Notes under the pieces: model-generated | Told to the model about the DNA's origin: nothing | The model's database searches: none | Seen by the model: the letters and a program-made list of their open reading frames with translations, nothing else | Part shown: in pieces, positions 17,201 through 25,642 of the stretch | Position numbering within the stretch: position 1 is the first letter of the stretch | Layout of the letters: each line of letters starts with the position of its first letter | Made by a program: the position numbers and the translations under genes | Virus record (IMG/VR): IMGVR_UViG_3300037296_000043 | Coordinates: 1 to 35,578 of that record | Origin: a virus | Length of the DNA: 35,578 nt | Reading direction: 5' to 3' (one strand)

Positions 17201-20200
17201 CGTCCGGCTAAGTTCTTTACGCTAACCCCTGAAATGAACATTGGCGCCGGCGGGGCCAAAACCAAGTTCAAGAACAACTTAAAAGCAATACAGACCCTTA
17301 AACAATTGAGCGAAGAAGGGCGCCAGGCTACGCCGGAGGAACAGCAGATCCTTGCCGGTTACGTTGGCTTTGGTGGTATCCCGCAGGCGTTTGTTGGTGA
17401 TGGTGGCAAGATTACCAAAGGCTGGGAGAAAGAGACAAAGCAACTGCAGGAGGCATTGACCGATGCAGAATATGACGCGGCTCGACGTAGCACTCAGGAT
17501 GCTCATTACACTAGCCCGGAAATTGTGTCCGAGATGTGGAATGCCGTTAAGAATATGGGATTTCAGGGTGGCCGCGTGCTGGAGCCTTCGGTGGGAACGG
17601 GAAACTTCCTGGGCTTTATGCCTGGTGGTGTGCGATCAAAAAGCAGCATTGCCGGGGTGGAGTTGGATCATATCACCGGGGGAATTGCCCAAAAACTCTA
17701 TCCCGGAGCCAACATACAAGCGCCATTAGGATTTCAAGAGTTCACCATGCCGGACAATTATTTTGATCTGGCCATTGGTAACCCGCCGTTTGGCAGTCAA
17801 AAGCTGTATGACGGCAAGCGCAAATCCTTGTCAAAGATGAGCATTCACAACTATTTCTTTGCCAAGTCAATGGCGGGGCTCAAGCCCAATGGTGTGCTGG
17901 CCATGGTGGTATCCAGCCGGTTGATGGACGGCGGCAACAAAATGGCCCGTGATTACCTGGCTGATCGTGCGGACCTGTTGGGTGCTGTAAGAATGCCCAA
18001 TAACGCTTTCCTGAAAAATGCCGGTACCGAGGTCACCACTGACATTATTTTCATGCGCAAGCGTGCGGAAGGTGAGCAGGCAACGGGTGATTCCTGGTCT
18101 GTGGTGAACACTGTTCAGGATGCCAAGGGCATTGATGTGCCTTTGAATGAATATTACAGCAAAAATCCGGCAATGATGCTGGGCGAATGGGGCGCCTATG
18201 GCTCAATGTACGGGCCAAACGATCCTGCACTGGTAGCGAGGGAGGGCCAAGACACTAACGCCTTACTGCGCGAGGCGCTGGCCAGCTTGCCAAAAGGTTT
18301 TATGACCAAGGCTGGAGCTGATGTTGTAACGGAAGACGTGCAGCTGCCTACCAGCATTGAGAACGTAAAAGTGGGCAGCATGTTTATCGACGGTGGCCAG
18401 ATCAGCATTCGTCTTGAAAGCGAAATGGGAAAGGCCCGATCCGAGGCTATTGATGTACCCAGCAAAAAAGCTGAAGAACGAGTGCGCGGGCTGATTAAAG
18501 TGCGTGACGTTTTTGCTGATCTTCGCAAGGCGCAGCTCACTGACAACGTGAAAGACGAGGCGCTGGCGGCATTACGTGACCGGTTAAATCGCACTTATGA
18601 CCAGTTTGTTAGCAAGAATGGGCCGATCAACCTGGATGCCAACAAGCGATTGTTCCGGGATGACCCGACGTGGCCGCAGCTGGCGGCACTGGAAGAATCG
18701 TTTGACAAAGGCATAAGTGCAACCGTTGCAAAGCGCACCGGTGAAACATCCCGCATCCCAAGCGCCAAAAAGGCCGCTATCTTCCGCACTCGCACGCAGC
18801 AGCCGTACAAGGCGCCGGACAAGGCCAGCACAGCCAAAGACTCGCTAACCGCCAGCCTGTCAGAGAAAGGCCAGGTAGACATGGCCTACATGAGCCAGCT
18901 GTACGGTAAGACCGAAAGCGCCATTGTTGACGAGCTGGGCGATTTAATCTTTGAAAGCACGCCCAACAACTGGGAATCCCGTGACGAATACTTGTCTGGC
19001 AACGTCAAAAACAAGTTGGCCATGGCCGAACGCATGGCGAAGGACACACCGCGGCTCCAGCGCAACGTCGCCGCATTGAAAGAAATTCAGCCAGAGGACA
19101 TTGAGGCCGTCGATATTCGCGTGAAGCTGGGCGCGCATTGGCTGCCGACAGAGGTGGTGACCGCTTTTGCAAACCTCATTTTGGGTAACGAAACCGGAAA
19201 AGCGACCTACAACCCGGTTATGGCCAAGTGGTCAATCCGTGGTGGCGCAAGGGATGCGGCCGCAACGCAATACGGCACCGACCGCGCAGAAGTAAAAGAC
19301 GTTTTGACCGCTGCCGCAAATGAAAAAAGCCTTGTTATCCGTGACTCCATTGGTGACGGCAAAACAGTGCTGAACGAATCCGCCACGAACGCCGCAAACG
19401 AAAAAGTAAACCGGGTAAAGGCGGAGTTTCGCCGCTGGGTATGGTCAGACGACGCTCGCCGCGAAAGGTTAATCAGGCTTTACAACGATACGTTCAACAC
19501 GGACCGGGTGCGCGAGTATGACGGCTCACACCTGACATTCCCGGGTAAGGTAAGCGACGACATTATAAAACTGCGGCCGCACCAGGCCAATGCCGCATGG
19601 CGAATTGTTCAAAGCGGTACCACCTTGCTGGACCAGGTGGTTGGATCGGGTAAAACCTTCACCATGATCGCCGGTTCTATGGAACTGCGCCGCACCGGCC
19701 GGGCCAAGAAACCCATGTTTGTGGTACCGAATCATTTGGTTGGCCAATGGGCAGAAGATTTTACCAAGCTGTATCCAAACGCCAACATTCTGGCCGCAAC
19801 CAAACGGGACTTCGAGAAAGGCAACCGCAAGCGCTTGTTTGCCCGCATTTCTACCGGGGACTGGGACGCCGTTATTGTGGCGCATTCATCGTTTGGCAAA
19901 GTTGAAATGGACGCAGAGTTTCAAGAGCGGTTCATCAACCAGCAAATCCGCGACATTGACACGGCCATTGCCACTATCCGGGACCAAGACGGCAAGGATT
20001 CACGGTCAATTAAGCAAATTGAAAAGCAGAAAGAGCGCCTTCAGGAGCGTTTGAAGCGCCTGTTTGATTCGGAAAACAAAGACGACAACCTGACATTCAG
20101 CGAGCTGGGTGTCGATGCTTTGTTCTTGGATGAGGCGCACGAGTTTAAAAACCTGGGGTTTGCCACCGGTATGACCCGTGTTGCAGGCCTGGGAGATCCA

Positions 20201-23200
20201 AAGGGAAGCCAGAAAGCCGCTGACATGTTTATGAAGGTCCAGTCCATCCTGGAGCGCACCGGCGGCAACAACGTGATCTTTGCGACCGGCACGCCCATTA
20301 GCAACACCATGGCCGAAATGTACACGGTTCAGCGCTTCCTGGACTACCAGACCCTGCAAGACCAAGGCATTGCTCACTTTGATGCCTGGGCTCGCATGTA
20401 CGGAGAAGTAATCACGGATTGGGAGCTGTCACCCACCGGCAGCTACAAACTGAATAGCCGATTCAGCAAGTTTGTGAATTTGCCAGAGTTGATGCAGCGG
20501 TACCTGACGTTTGCAGACGTGATAAATCGCGATGACATCAACCGCCAGCTGGCGGCAATGGGAAAGCGCCTTCCGGTACCGAAAATAAAAGGCGGGAAAC
20601 CGAACAACATTATTGTCGATCGGAGTGAGGACCAAGCGGATTACATCGGTGTAGCCGTGAAAGATGAACGCGGCAATGAATCGTATCCAAGGGGATCCCT
20701 AGTCTATCGTGCTGAAAACCTGCCCAAGAAGCCGGAGAAGGGCCAGGACAACATGCTCAAGATCATGAGCGACGCGCGTAAGGCCGCGCTGGATATGCGC
20801 CTGATTGATCCAACGTTGTATGGCGACAACCCCGCCAGCAAGATAAACGAGGCCGCAGGCCGCATCAAAACCATTTACGACAAATGGACTGACGACAAGG
20901 GTGCGCAACTGGTATTCATTGACCTGAGCACGCCCAAGGCTGCAAAAACACGGGAAGCTAACCGCATACGCGACCTTATCCAGCGCTCAGAGAACGGTGA
21001 AGATGCCGCAACTGAACAACTGGACAACATGAGCCCGGATGAACTCGAAGCGCTTAACAGTGATTTTAGTGTGTATGACGACCTGCGCCAGAAGCTGATT
21101 AACCTGGGAATAGCAGAATCAGAAATAGAATTTATTCACAGCGCCAACACCGATATCCAGAAAGCAGAGCTGTTTGCCAAAGTGCGCACTGGCCGCGTCA
21201 GGGTAATGCTGGGATCTACCGCCAAGATGGGCGCCGGCATGAACGTACAGACCCGTCTGGTGGCATTGCACCACATGGATGCGCCGTGGCGCCCTTCAGA
21301 CCTTGAGCAGCGTGAAGGCCGCATTATCCGCCAGGGTAACGTGCTCTATGACCGTGACCCGAACGGTTTCGAAATCGAGATCAACCGCTATGCGACCAAG
21401 CAAACGCTAGACAGTCGCATGTGGCAGACCATTGAAACCAAAGCCCGGTTTATTGAGCAGGTGCGAAAAGGCAACTCCAGTGCCCGGGAAGTAGAAGATC
21501 TTGGCATTGAGTCATCCAACGCCGCAGAAATGAAAGCGGCATCAAGCGGCAACCCGCTTGTTCTGGAAGAAATGGACCTTCGCCAGAAGGTGAGAAAGCT
21601 GGAACAGGCAGAAGAAGAACACGATCGCGAGCAGTTCCGGGTGCGTGACGCAATTCGCCGGGAAAAAAGCATTGTTGAACGTGGCAAAAAGCGCTTGCTG
21701 CAGTTTGCGCAGGACGTGAAGAAGGCGAAGGACGCGCCAAAAGACTTTTCAATGACCGTTAACGGGAAAAAGTTCGACAAAAACAAAGATGCCGGGCAAC
21801 AGATATTGGCCGAAGCTGCAAAAATGGCAAAATCTGGTGTTGAATCCAAGGCCATTGGCAGCTATTCCGGTTTTAGTATGACGCTTGAAAACATCGACGG
21901 TACCCGGTTTGTGATATCGCTTCAGGGAGCACAGGAATACCAAGCCAACATACAAAATATCGAAGAAGCAGACGCCACTGGTGTTTCTCGCCGTGTAACC
22001 AACGCAATACTGTCCATTGATGGTAGTGCAAAAGAAACCGCCGCAAACGTAAGGTTTGCCGAAAAAGACTTGCCGCAGCTGGAAGCGCAGGTGAAGGAGT
22101 GGGAACAGGCCGAGGAACTGGCCAAAGCAAAAAGCAGGCACCAGCTGGTCATTGCCGAGTTGCAGCCAAAGAAAAAAGAGTCACAAGAGGGCGAGGTAGA
22201 CAGCGATATAAGTTCTATGGCCACTCCCATAGATTCGCCAATGCCGCAATGGCAGCCCACATACCGGATACTGGGAGTAAGCCCAAGGCGCCCAGAGTCC
22301 GGAATCATAACGGTAGGTGATCGAAATGTACGCCTGAAGCAAGAGGATGCGCCTACGCGCCGTGAAGGCATCCGAACCATGGTGATTGACCTTATTGGCA
22401 CAAGGCTTTATCAGCAAAAAATAAAAGGAAAATCAAAACTTGGGTTCTATCGTAAATCCAATAGCGAAGTAAGAATCGCAAACTTTGATGATGTTGAGGT
22501 GATGGCGCACGAGCTGGCGCACTTCCTGGACATGCACTATTCGTTCAACGAGCGTTTCACCCGGGCCTACCGTGACCCGAGATACCTCGAAGAAGTTCAG
22601 GCCCTGTCCTACACCAGCAAGGATAAGCTAAAGACAACAGAGGGATTTGCCGAGTTCGTGCGCCTGTGGTTGACGCAGTACAGCGAGGCCAAGTCCCGGG
22701 CGCCGTTGTTCACTCAGAAGTTTGAAACGGTCCTGTCCAACGACAAGCCGCTGCAAAAGAAGCTGACCAACATGCAGGAAGAAATGCACCGATGGTTTGG
22801 CCAGGGCGAATTGGCGCAACTATATGCCGCTACAAGCGGCAACCAGTATACAAAAGCACAACAGCTTTCATTGATGATTGCCCGGCGCCCGGGACAGATG
22901 TGGCGGCAGCAGTATATTGACAAGATCCACGCCGCCAAGGTGATGGGCCGCACTCTAAACGGTGACATGCGTACCGCCAGCGAGGACGCTTACAAGCAAC
23001 TTCAGCTGCTAAACGGCATTGAGGGCATAAGCCAAGAGTCGTTCAAGCACGGCGCTATGGTCATAAATGAGAATGGAGATATCACGTTCAAGGGCCCATC
23101 TCTACGTGATGTGTGGTCAAAGTCTTTGAAGTCGGGACCGAAAGTAGTGCGCGAGCAGGAACTGTATTGGGCCGCACGCCGCGCGAAGGAGCTTGCCGGC

Positions 23201-25579
23201 CAAGGCCGCGAGAACCGGATCAGCAAGGGAATGATTGACGAGGGCCTGGCCCTAGCCCGAAAGCACCCTCATTTTGTGCAGGCGTTCAGTGACTACCAGG
23301 AATACCGCAAGAACATGATGGAATTTTACGTGGATTCCGGCTATGTGACGCCCGATGCAGCTAAGGCAATGCTTAATCGCAACCGCAACTACGTCCCTTT
23401 CCATCGTGTGGTTGAGAGCGTCAACGACACCTACACCGCAGGTTCTGGCTTTCAGCGTCTCAAGGGCGGGCAGCAAAACATAAAACCAATATTCGACAAC
23501 ACGATGATGCAGGAACAGCGGCATATGTATGCCGCACTCAAGGCCAGGGCCCTGCGATCTCTGTATGAGGACGCCTTGAACAGCCAGGACAACGTGTTCC
23601 TTTCAAAGATTGGGCCAGACAGCAAACCGGTAAGAGCAGCGCTTGACCAGATGGTGTCAAAGACAGCCGGCGCCATGGCAGACCTCGGGATTACCATTTC
23701 AGAAGATGGAGTGTTCACAGGTGACGGTGAAACGATCGTAGACAAAGCAGATATTGAAGCCTACTACGAAAAAAACTCAGAAGAATTGATGTTCTGGACG
23801 TTCGGACACAAGCCAAAGACCAGCGAAACCATGGTCGATAGCTTTATAGACCGCCGCGGCAAGCGAGTATGGATTGAGATCCAGAAGGAAAACGAATTGT
23901 TGGTCGACATGCTTGACGGCATGGATAATGTGGCGCTTCCAAAAGGATCCCTTGGCACAGCCGTTAAGTTTGCCATGGCCGTGAAGAAGTTCCAAACACT
24001 GACCATTACCAGCATGGCTCAATTTGCCGGGCCAAACGCAGTACGTGACGCACAGCAGGCCTTCGTGCTGTCTGGTGGTAAGTTCGTTCCTGTGTGGGAC
24101 ACCATGAAAGGATTTGGAGCACAGCTTCACGCCTTGGTTAGCTCAAAAAGTGCATTGTCAGAGATGAGAGCGCAAGGCGGTCCCGTGGCCGGACGTGTAG
24201 GGACGTTTTATAACGACAACTGGGGGCTGGCGTCAGATTCGCCCGCTGCCCCACGCACGCCATTCTTCTACCCCACTCAATGGGCAAGCTCAGTGCTCGA
24301 CATTTACATGGCCATTGTCGATTCGTTTGAGATCGCAACCCGTGTTGGATTCTATCTCAGGATGCGGCCGACTGTTGGCGCCAGAGAAGCTGCATGGCAG
24401 GCCAGGGAGATCAGCACCGACTTCCGTAAGCACGGAACCTACGCCCCGTGGGTGCTACTGCAACGGACAGTGCCATTCCTTGGCGCCTATGTGCAGTCGG
24501 TTGATCGAGACATCAGGGCCCTGGCAGAAAACAAAGGGGAGATGAAGCTGGCCAACTTGGTTAAAACCGAAAGCGGGCGGGCAACCTTGGCCGACATGAA
24601 GGTTCGTATCTGGTTGGCCGGCAGCTTAATAATCGCCGTCACCGCCGTTCTAGCATTGTTGAACGACGACGATGATCGATACCGGGCACTGGCGCCGGAC
24701 CAGAAAGTACGCTTCTACCATTTCTTCATTGGTGGGCGTCACTACACTTTGCCCAAAGGCCACGGTTTCATTCAGCTTATTGGCCAGGGCACAGAATCGG
24801 CAATAGATGTTATCGGCCAACAGGAATCCAAAGCCGCTCAGAAGACTATGGCTTTCGCCGTTGCCTATCACTTTGGAATGGACGCTACGCCAGGCATTAT
24901 CAACCCGGTGGCAGAGATCGCACTGAACCGCACGTTCACAGGAGCGCCAGTGGTGTCTCGCTATGCAAAGGACAGGGAGCCGCGCTATCAATACGACGAT
25001 CGCACGCCGCTGATCTACGTCAACGTAGGGCGGGAGCTGAACATTAGCCCGGACAAGGCTCACCACCTGATGCGGGGCTACACCGGCTACCTGAGCGACT
25101 TTATAGACGAGGCCAGCGAAAACATGCTGTGGGACAACACTGCCTGGGGTGAACGACCCTTTGCCCGCGACTTTGCGAAGATGGCGGGTAAGCAGTTTAA
25201 TCCGCGTGACGTTCCATACCGCACCAAGTGGACCGTTGGCTATTACGAGCTACGACAGCGGGCCGCAACAGCCCAGGCGAACCTTTCGTTTTTGGGAAAA
25301 GAACAGGCAATTCGTGACCAGGAGCCGCTTAAAAATTTCGCGTCAAATGAAGTCAATGCCTCACTGGTGGCTATCAACAAAGTGTTTTCACAGATTGATT
25401 CTGCGTTCTCAAATCAAGGCGAGGTAATTGCCAGCATAAAATACAACCCAGAGCTGTCCGCCAAAGAAAAGGAAAAAGACATTGAATCCTGGTACGCGCA
25501 AAAGAACGAGGTGATGAAGGATGTGTATCAGCAAGTTGTTAAAGAAATTGAAAAAGTGGAAGCCAAGGTTTCACAATAA
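14285..25579 (+). CDS. Giant polyvalent (DarB-like) protein: ART-like, N6-adenine methyltransferase, SF2 helicase, zincin
   Basis: The 3764-residue protein is one unbroken frame. In order: Pro/Gln-rich start; Gly/Ala helices (about 311-420); an ADP-ribosyltransferase-like segment (about 652-812, with GDGVYVAPTEQDAKSF); a disordered linker (about 835-960); an N12-class adenine methyltransferase with EPSVGTGNF (1100-1108) and catalytic NPPF (1166-1169); an SF2 helicase with GSGKT (1787-1791), DEAH (1949-1952) and QREGRIIRQ (2342-2350); a metallopeptidase HELAH (2742-2746) with Glu2786/Glu2790; an LPD38-like region from about 3270 and a hydrophobic helix at 3442-3459. Such polyvalent proteins are thought to be injected and to protect or remodel DNA against host defence. 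It occupies the gene 16 (ejection) slot. Start 14285 has GAGG 5 bp upstream; the open frame's earlier ATG lies inside the previous gene. Confidence 0.9.
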   Translation: MSENQQPSKDQLLNALEKAHLAGDTEGAKELARWHNEIYQPQPEPEIAQEGPGLPPLNLQPDTGSKIADAGRRGPDPSIGPANDPATSLTAEEMAATPQPSDQSTVANTSEQVALNRNLLKEQFPEQYESPSASPARSTPGKPEQESPSFNAARGAVERSGDLAAGLGTSINTAAQAAEDKFGVGGLVWDGEGLIPKYLNAQDYSDFLAEGGSDLGAVATDNLKNIDAGYVPENTWESVKAEFSEGGVFSASAYGEVLAYGFEQGIKSVPDMVAVTLSLPAYVIARSGEIGETRAQNKGKEKAELTDIVEAAPFALGSAILERIGARGITQAGAEAFGAAALKRGVKAAAKRIAAAGGSATLRESGTEFVQEGILEYLGERFGTDAKLDVAEAFDRGLAGLVAGGTFGGAVGTSVATGREIARPSQAAELGQALNEGVDNAEFVPADQAVTDSLDPSRAQVEQTQASQRPSMAELVSQKMKERGFDFTPRPGQMPPGINVPFQPAQSQQQEQTVPVETERQQNTEQREKEIVPEESQTLDVYAEVQSNGSYTVLTTPAGQPLDVSPAQNARIEPVATSVPIEAHRSLKTNAGRESVETLKRSYKNAEVSGQPVTGNKDRSRKITEQTKNAEKGEVGGTVGSKAIINGPTERISLDSTLSRTGKPMRATGYRVDGIDPNKLYSGAQVPILGDGVYVAPTEQDAKSFSGEDNSVIAEQEVNLKNPLVINSDSEWRALTKEAGWQSPNPFGQSEADTQKAVDDLRAILAARGHDGVAVLWNDDTIYDFDAKTGNRIKTLRSVFSKPQVVQFNNAKSEVPIVRREQTTLKETIEEAATNEPTELGEQGPDSLAGESAEVLPEPEGAGNTGADAETGSGTNVPAGGRAGASRVPAGRGVPDGTGEIPVSPGRTGERADGQQRAGDPGQRATDNEPDTGSGEPATRGSEGNVDATEKAAKEAPTPKGATTQRSEPAGERPAKFFTLTPEMNIGAGGAKTKFKNNLKAIQTLKQLSEEGRQATPEEQQILAGYVGFGGIPQAFVGDGGKITKGWEKETKQLQEALTDAEYDAARRSTQDAHYTSPEIVSEMWNAVKNMGFQGGRVLEPSVGTGNFLGFMPGGVRSKSSIAGVELDHITGGIAQKLYPGANIQAPLGFQEFTMPDNYFDLAIGNPPFGSQKLYDGKRKSLSKMSIHNYFFAKSMAGLKPNGVLAMVVSSRLMDGGNKMARDYLADRADLLGAVRMPNNAFLKNAGTEVTTDIIFMRKRAEGEQATGDSWSVVNTVQDAKGIDVPLNEYYSKNPAMMLGEWGAYGSMYGPNDPALVAREGQDTNALLREALASLPKGFMTKAGADVVTEDVQLPTSIENVKVGSMFIDGGQISIRLESEMGKARSEAIDVPSKKAEERVRGLIKVRDVFADLRKAQLTDNVKDEALAALRDRLNRTYDQFVSKNGPINLDANKRLFRDDPTWPQLAALEESFDKGISATVAKRTGETSRIPSAKKAAIFRTRTQQPYKAPDKASTAKDSLTASLSEKGQVDMAYMSQLYGKTESAIVDELGDLIFESTPNNWESRDEYLSGNVKNKLAMAERMAKDTPRLQRNVAALKEIQPEDIEAVDIRVKLGAHWLPTEVVTAFANLILGNETGKATYNPVMAKWSIRGGARDAAATQYGTDRAEVKDVLTAAANEKSLVIRDSIGDGKTVLNESATNAANEKVNRVKAEFRRWVWSDDARRERLIRLYNDTFNTDRVREYDGSHLTFPGKVSDDIIKLRPHQANAAWRIVQSGTTLLDQVVGSGKTFTMIAGSMELRRTGRAKKPMFVVPNHLVGQWAEDFTKLYPNANILAATKRDFEKGNRKRLFARISTGDWDAVIVAHSSFGKVEMDAEFQERFINQQIRDIDTAIATIRDQDGKDSRSIKQIEKQKERLQERLKRLFDSENKDDNLTFSELGVDALFLDEAHEFKNLGFATGMTRVAGLGDPKGSQKAADMFMKVQSILERTGGNNVIFATGTPISNTMAEMYTVQRFLDYQTLQDQGIAHFDAWARMYGEVITDWELSPTGSYKLNSRFSKFVNLPELMQRYLTFADVINRDDINRQLAAMGKRLPVPKIKGGKPNNIIVDRSEDQADYIGVAVKDERGNESYPRGSLVYRAENLPKKPEKGQDNMLKIMSDARKAALDMRLIDPTLYGDNPASKINEAAGRIKTIYDKWTDDKGAQLVFIDLSTPKAAKTREANRIRDLIQRSENGEDAATEQLDNMSPDELEALNSDFSVYDDLRQKLINLGIAESEIEFIHSANTDIQKAELFAKVRTGRVRVMLGSTAKMGAGMNVQTRLVALHHMDAPWRPSDLEQREGRIIRQGNVLYDRDPNGFEIEINRYATKQTLDSRMWQTIETKARFIEQVRKGNSSAREVEDLGIESSNAAEMKAASSGNPLVLEEMDLRQKVRKLEQAEEEHDREQFRVRDAIRREKSIVERGKKRLLQFAQDVKKAKDAPKDFSMTVNGKKFDKNKDAGQQILAEAAKMAKSGVESKAIGSYSGFSMTLENIDGTRFVISLQGAQEYQANIQNIEEADATGVSRRVTNAILSIDGSAKETAANVRFAEKDLPQLEAQVKEWEQAEELAKAKSRHQLVIAELQPKKKESQEGEVDSDISSMATPIDSPMPQWQPTYRILGVSPRRPESGIITVGDRNVRLKQEDAPTRREGIRTMVIDLIGTRLYQQKIKGKSKLGFYRKSNSEVRIANFDDVEVMAHELAHFLDMHYSFNERFTRAYRDPRYLEEVQALSYTSKDKLKTTEGFAEFVRLWLTQYSEAKSRAPLFTQKFETVLSNDKPLQKKLTNMQEEMHRWFGQGELAQLYAATSGNQYTKAQQLSLMIARRPGQMWRQQYIDKIHAAKVMGRTLNGDMRTASEDAYKQLQLLNGIEGISQESFKHGAMVINENGDITFKGPSLRDVWSKSLKSGPKVVREQELYWAARRAKELAGQGRENRISKGMIDEGLALARKHPHFVQAFSDYQEYRKNMMEFYVDSGYVTPDAAKAMLNRNRNYVPFHRVVESVNDTYTAGSGFQRLKGGQQNIKPIFDNTMMQEQRHMYAALKARALRSLYEDALNSQDNVFLSKIGPDSKPVRAALDQMVSKTAGAMADLGITISEDGVFTGDGETIVDKADIEAYYEKNSEELMFWTFGHKPKTSETMVDSFIDRRGKRVWIEIQKENELLVDMLDGMDNVALPKGSLGTAVKFAMAVKKFQTLTITSMAQFAGPNAVRDAQQAFVLSGGKFVPVWDTMKGFGAQLHALVSSKSALSEMRAQGGPVAGRVGTFYNDNWGLASDSPAAPRTPFFYPTQWASSVLDIYMAIVDSFEIATRVGFYLRMRPTVGAREAAWQAREISTDFRKHGTYAPWVLLQRTVPFLGAYVQSVDRDIRALAENKGEMKLANLVKTESGRATLADMKVRIWLAGSLIIAVTAVLALLNDDDDRYRALAPDQKVRFYHFFIGGRHYTLPKGHGFIQLIGQGTESAIDVIGQQESKAAQKTMAFAVAYHFGMDATPGIINPVAEIALNRTFTGAPVVSRYAKDREPRYQYDDRTPLIYVNVGRELNISPDKAHHLMRGYTGYLSDFIDEASENMLWDNTAWGERPFARDFAKMAGKQFNPRDVPYRTKWTVGYYELRQRAATAQANLSFLGKEQAIRDQEPLKNFASNEVNASLVAINKVFSQIDSAFSNQGEVIASIKYNPELSAKEKEKDIESWYAQKNEVMKDVYQQVVKEIEKVEAKVSQ
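16788..17123 (+). CDS. Embedded +1-frame gene inside the giant gene, 111 residues
   Basis: This frame lies wholly inside the giant gene, shifted by +1. It has ATG with GGAGG 9 bp upstream and a stop at 17121. The product looks like a folded helical protein, with evenly spaced Trp, Tyr and Phe: NWVNKARIHWQENRPKFYQ, then TYQQVDELEQAGFQPDEAYQ and MVREKYLFPPGEP. The giant protein in the same stretch reads as a low-complexity Gly/Ala/Glu/Pro linker, which suggests that the embedded frame is the constrained one. The sequence style recalls small proteins encoded with such giant genes in other phages, but I cannot name a family and do not assign a function. Confidence 0.7.
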   Translation: MNLQNWVNKARIHWQENRPKFYQSLKAQGTLEPMLKQAAEQTYQQVDELEQAGFQPDEAYQMVREKYLFPPGEPESEQMDNNGPAILDSALQTMSRTLEVENPQPEDQRVM

Positions 25580-25590
25580 CCACAATGCGC

Positions 25591-25615
25591 ATGGCGAAAC
25601 GCCATAGGCTATAAT
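25591..25615 (+). promoter_or_regulatory. Hairpin plus TATAAT before the tail fibre gene
   Basis: ATGGCG-AAA-CGCCAT (25591-25605) is a perfect 6-bp stem with a 3-nt loop, followed at once by AGGCTATAAT (25606-25615), the same 10-bp word as at 6071-6080. There is no good -35 hexamer at 16-18 bp, so it is a weaker promoter candidate than the first site. It lies between the end of the giant gene and the fibre start. Confidence 0.35.
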
Positions 25616-25642
25616 CAGCCAAAGACAACCAGGGGAAAGATC

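Noticed and set aside
16630-17277. 215-codon open frame on the minus strand
   Set aside because: It is rich in Ser, Pro and Gly, lacks a good ribosome binding site and is opposite two plus-strand frames. It is explained as an antisense shadow of the linker region.
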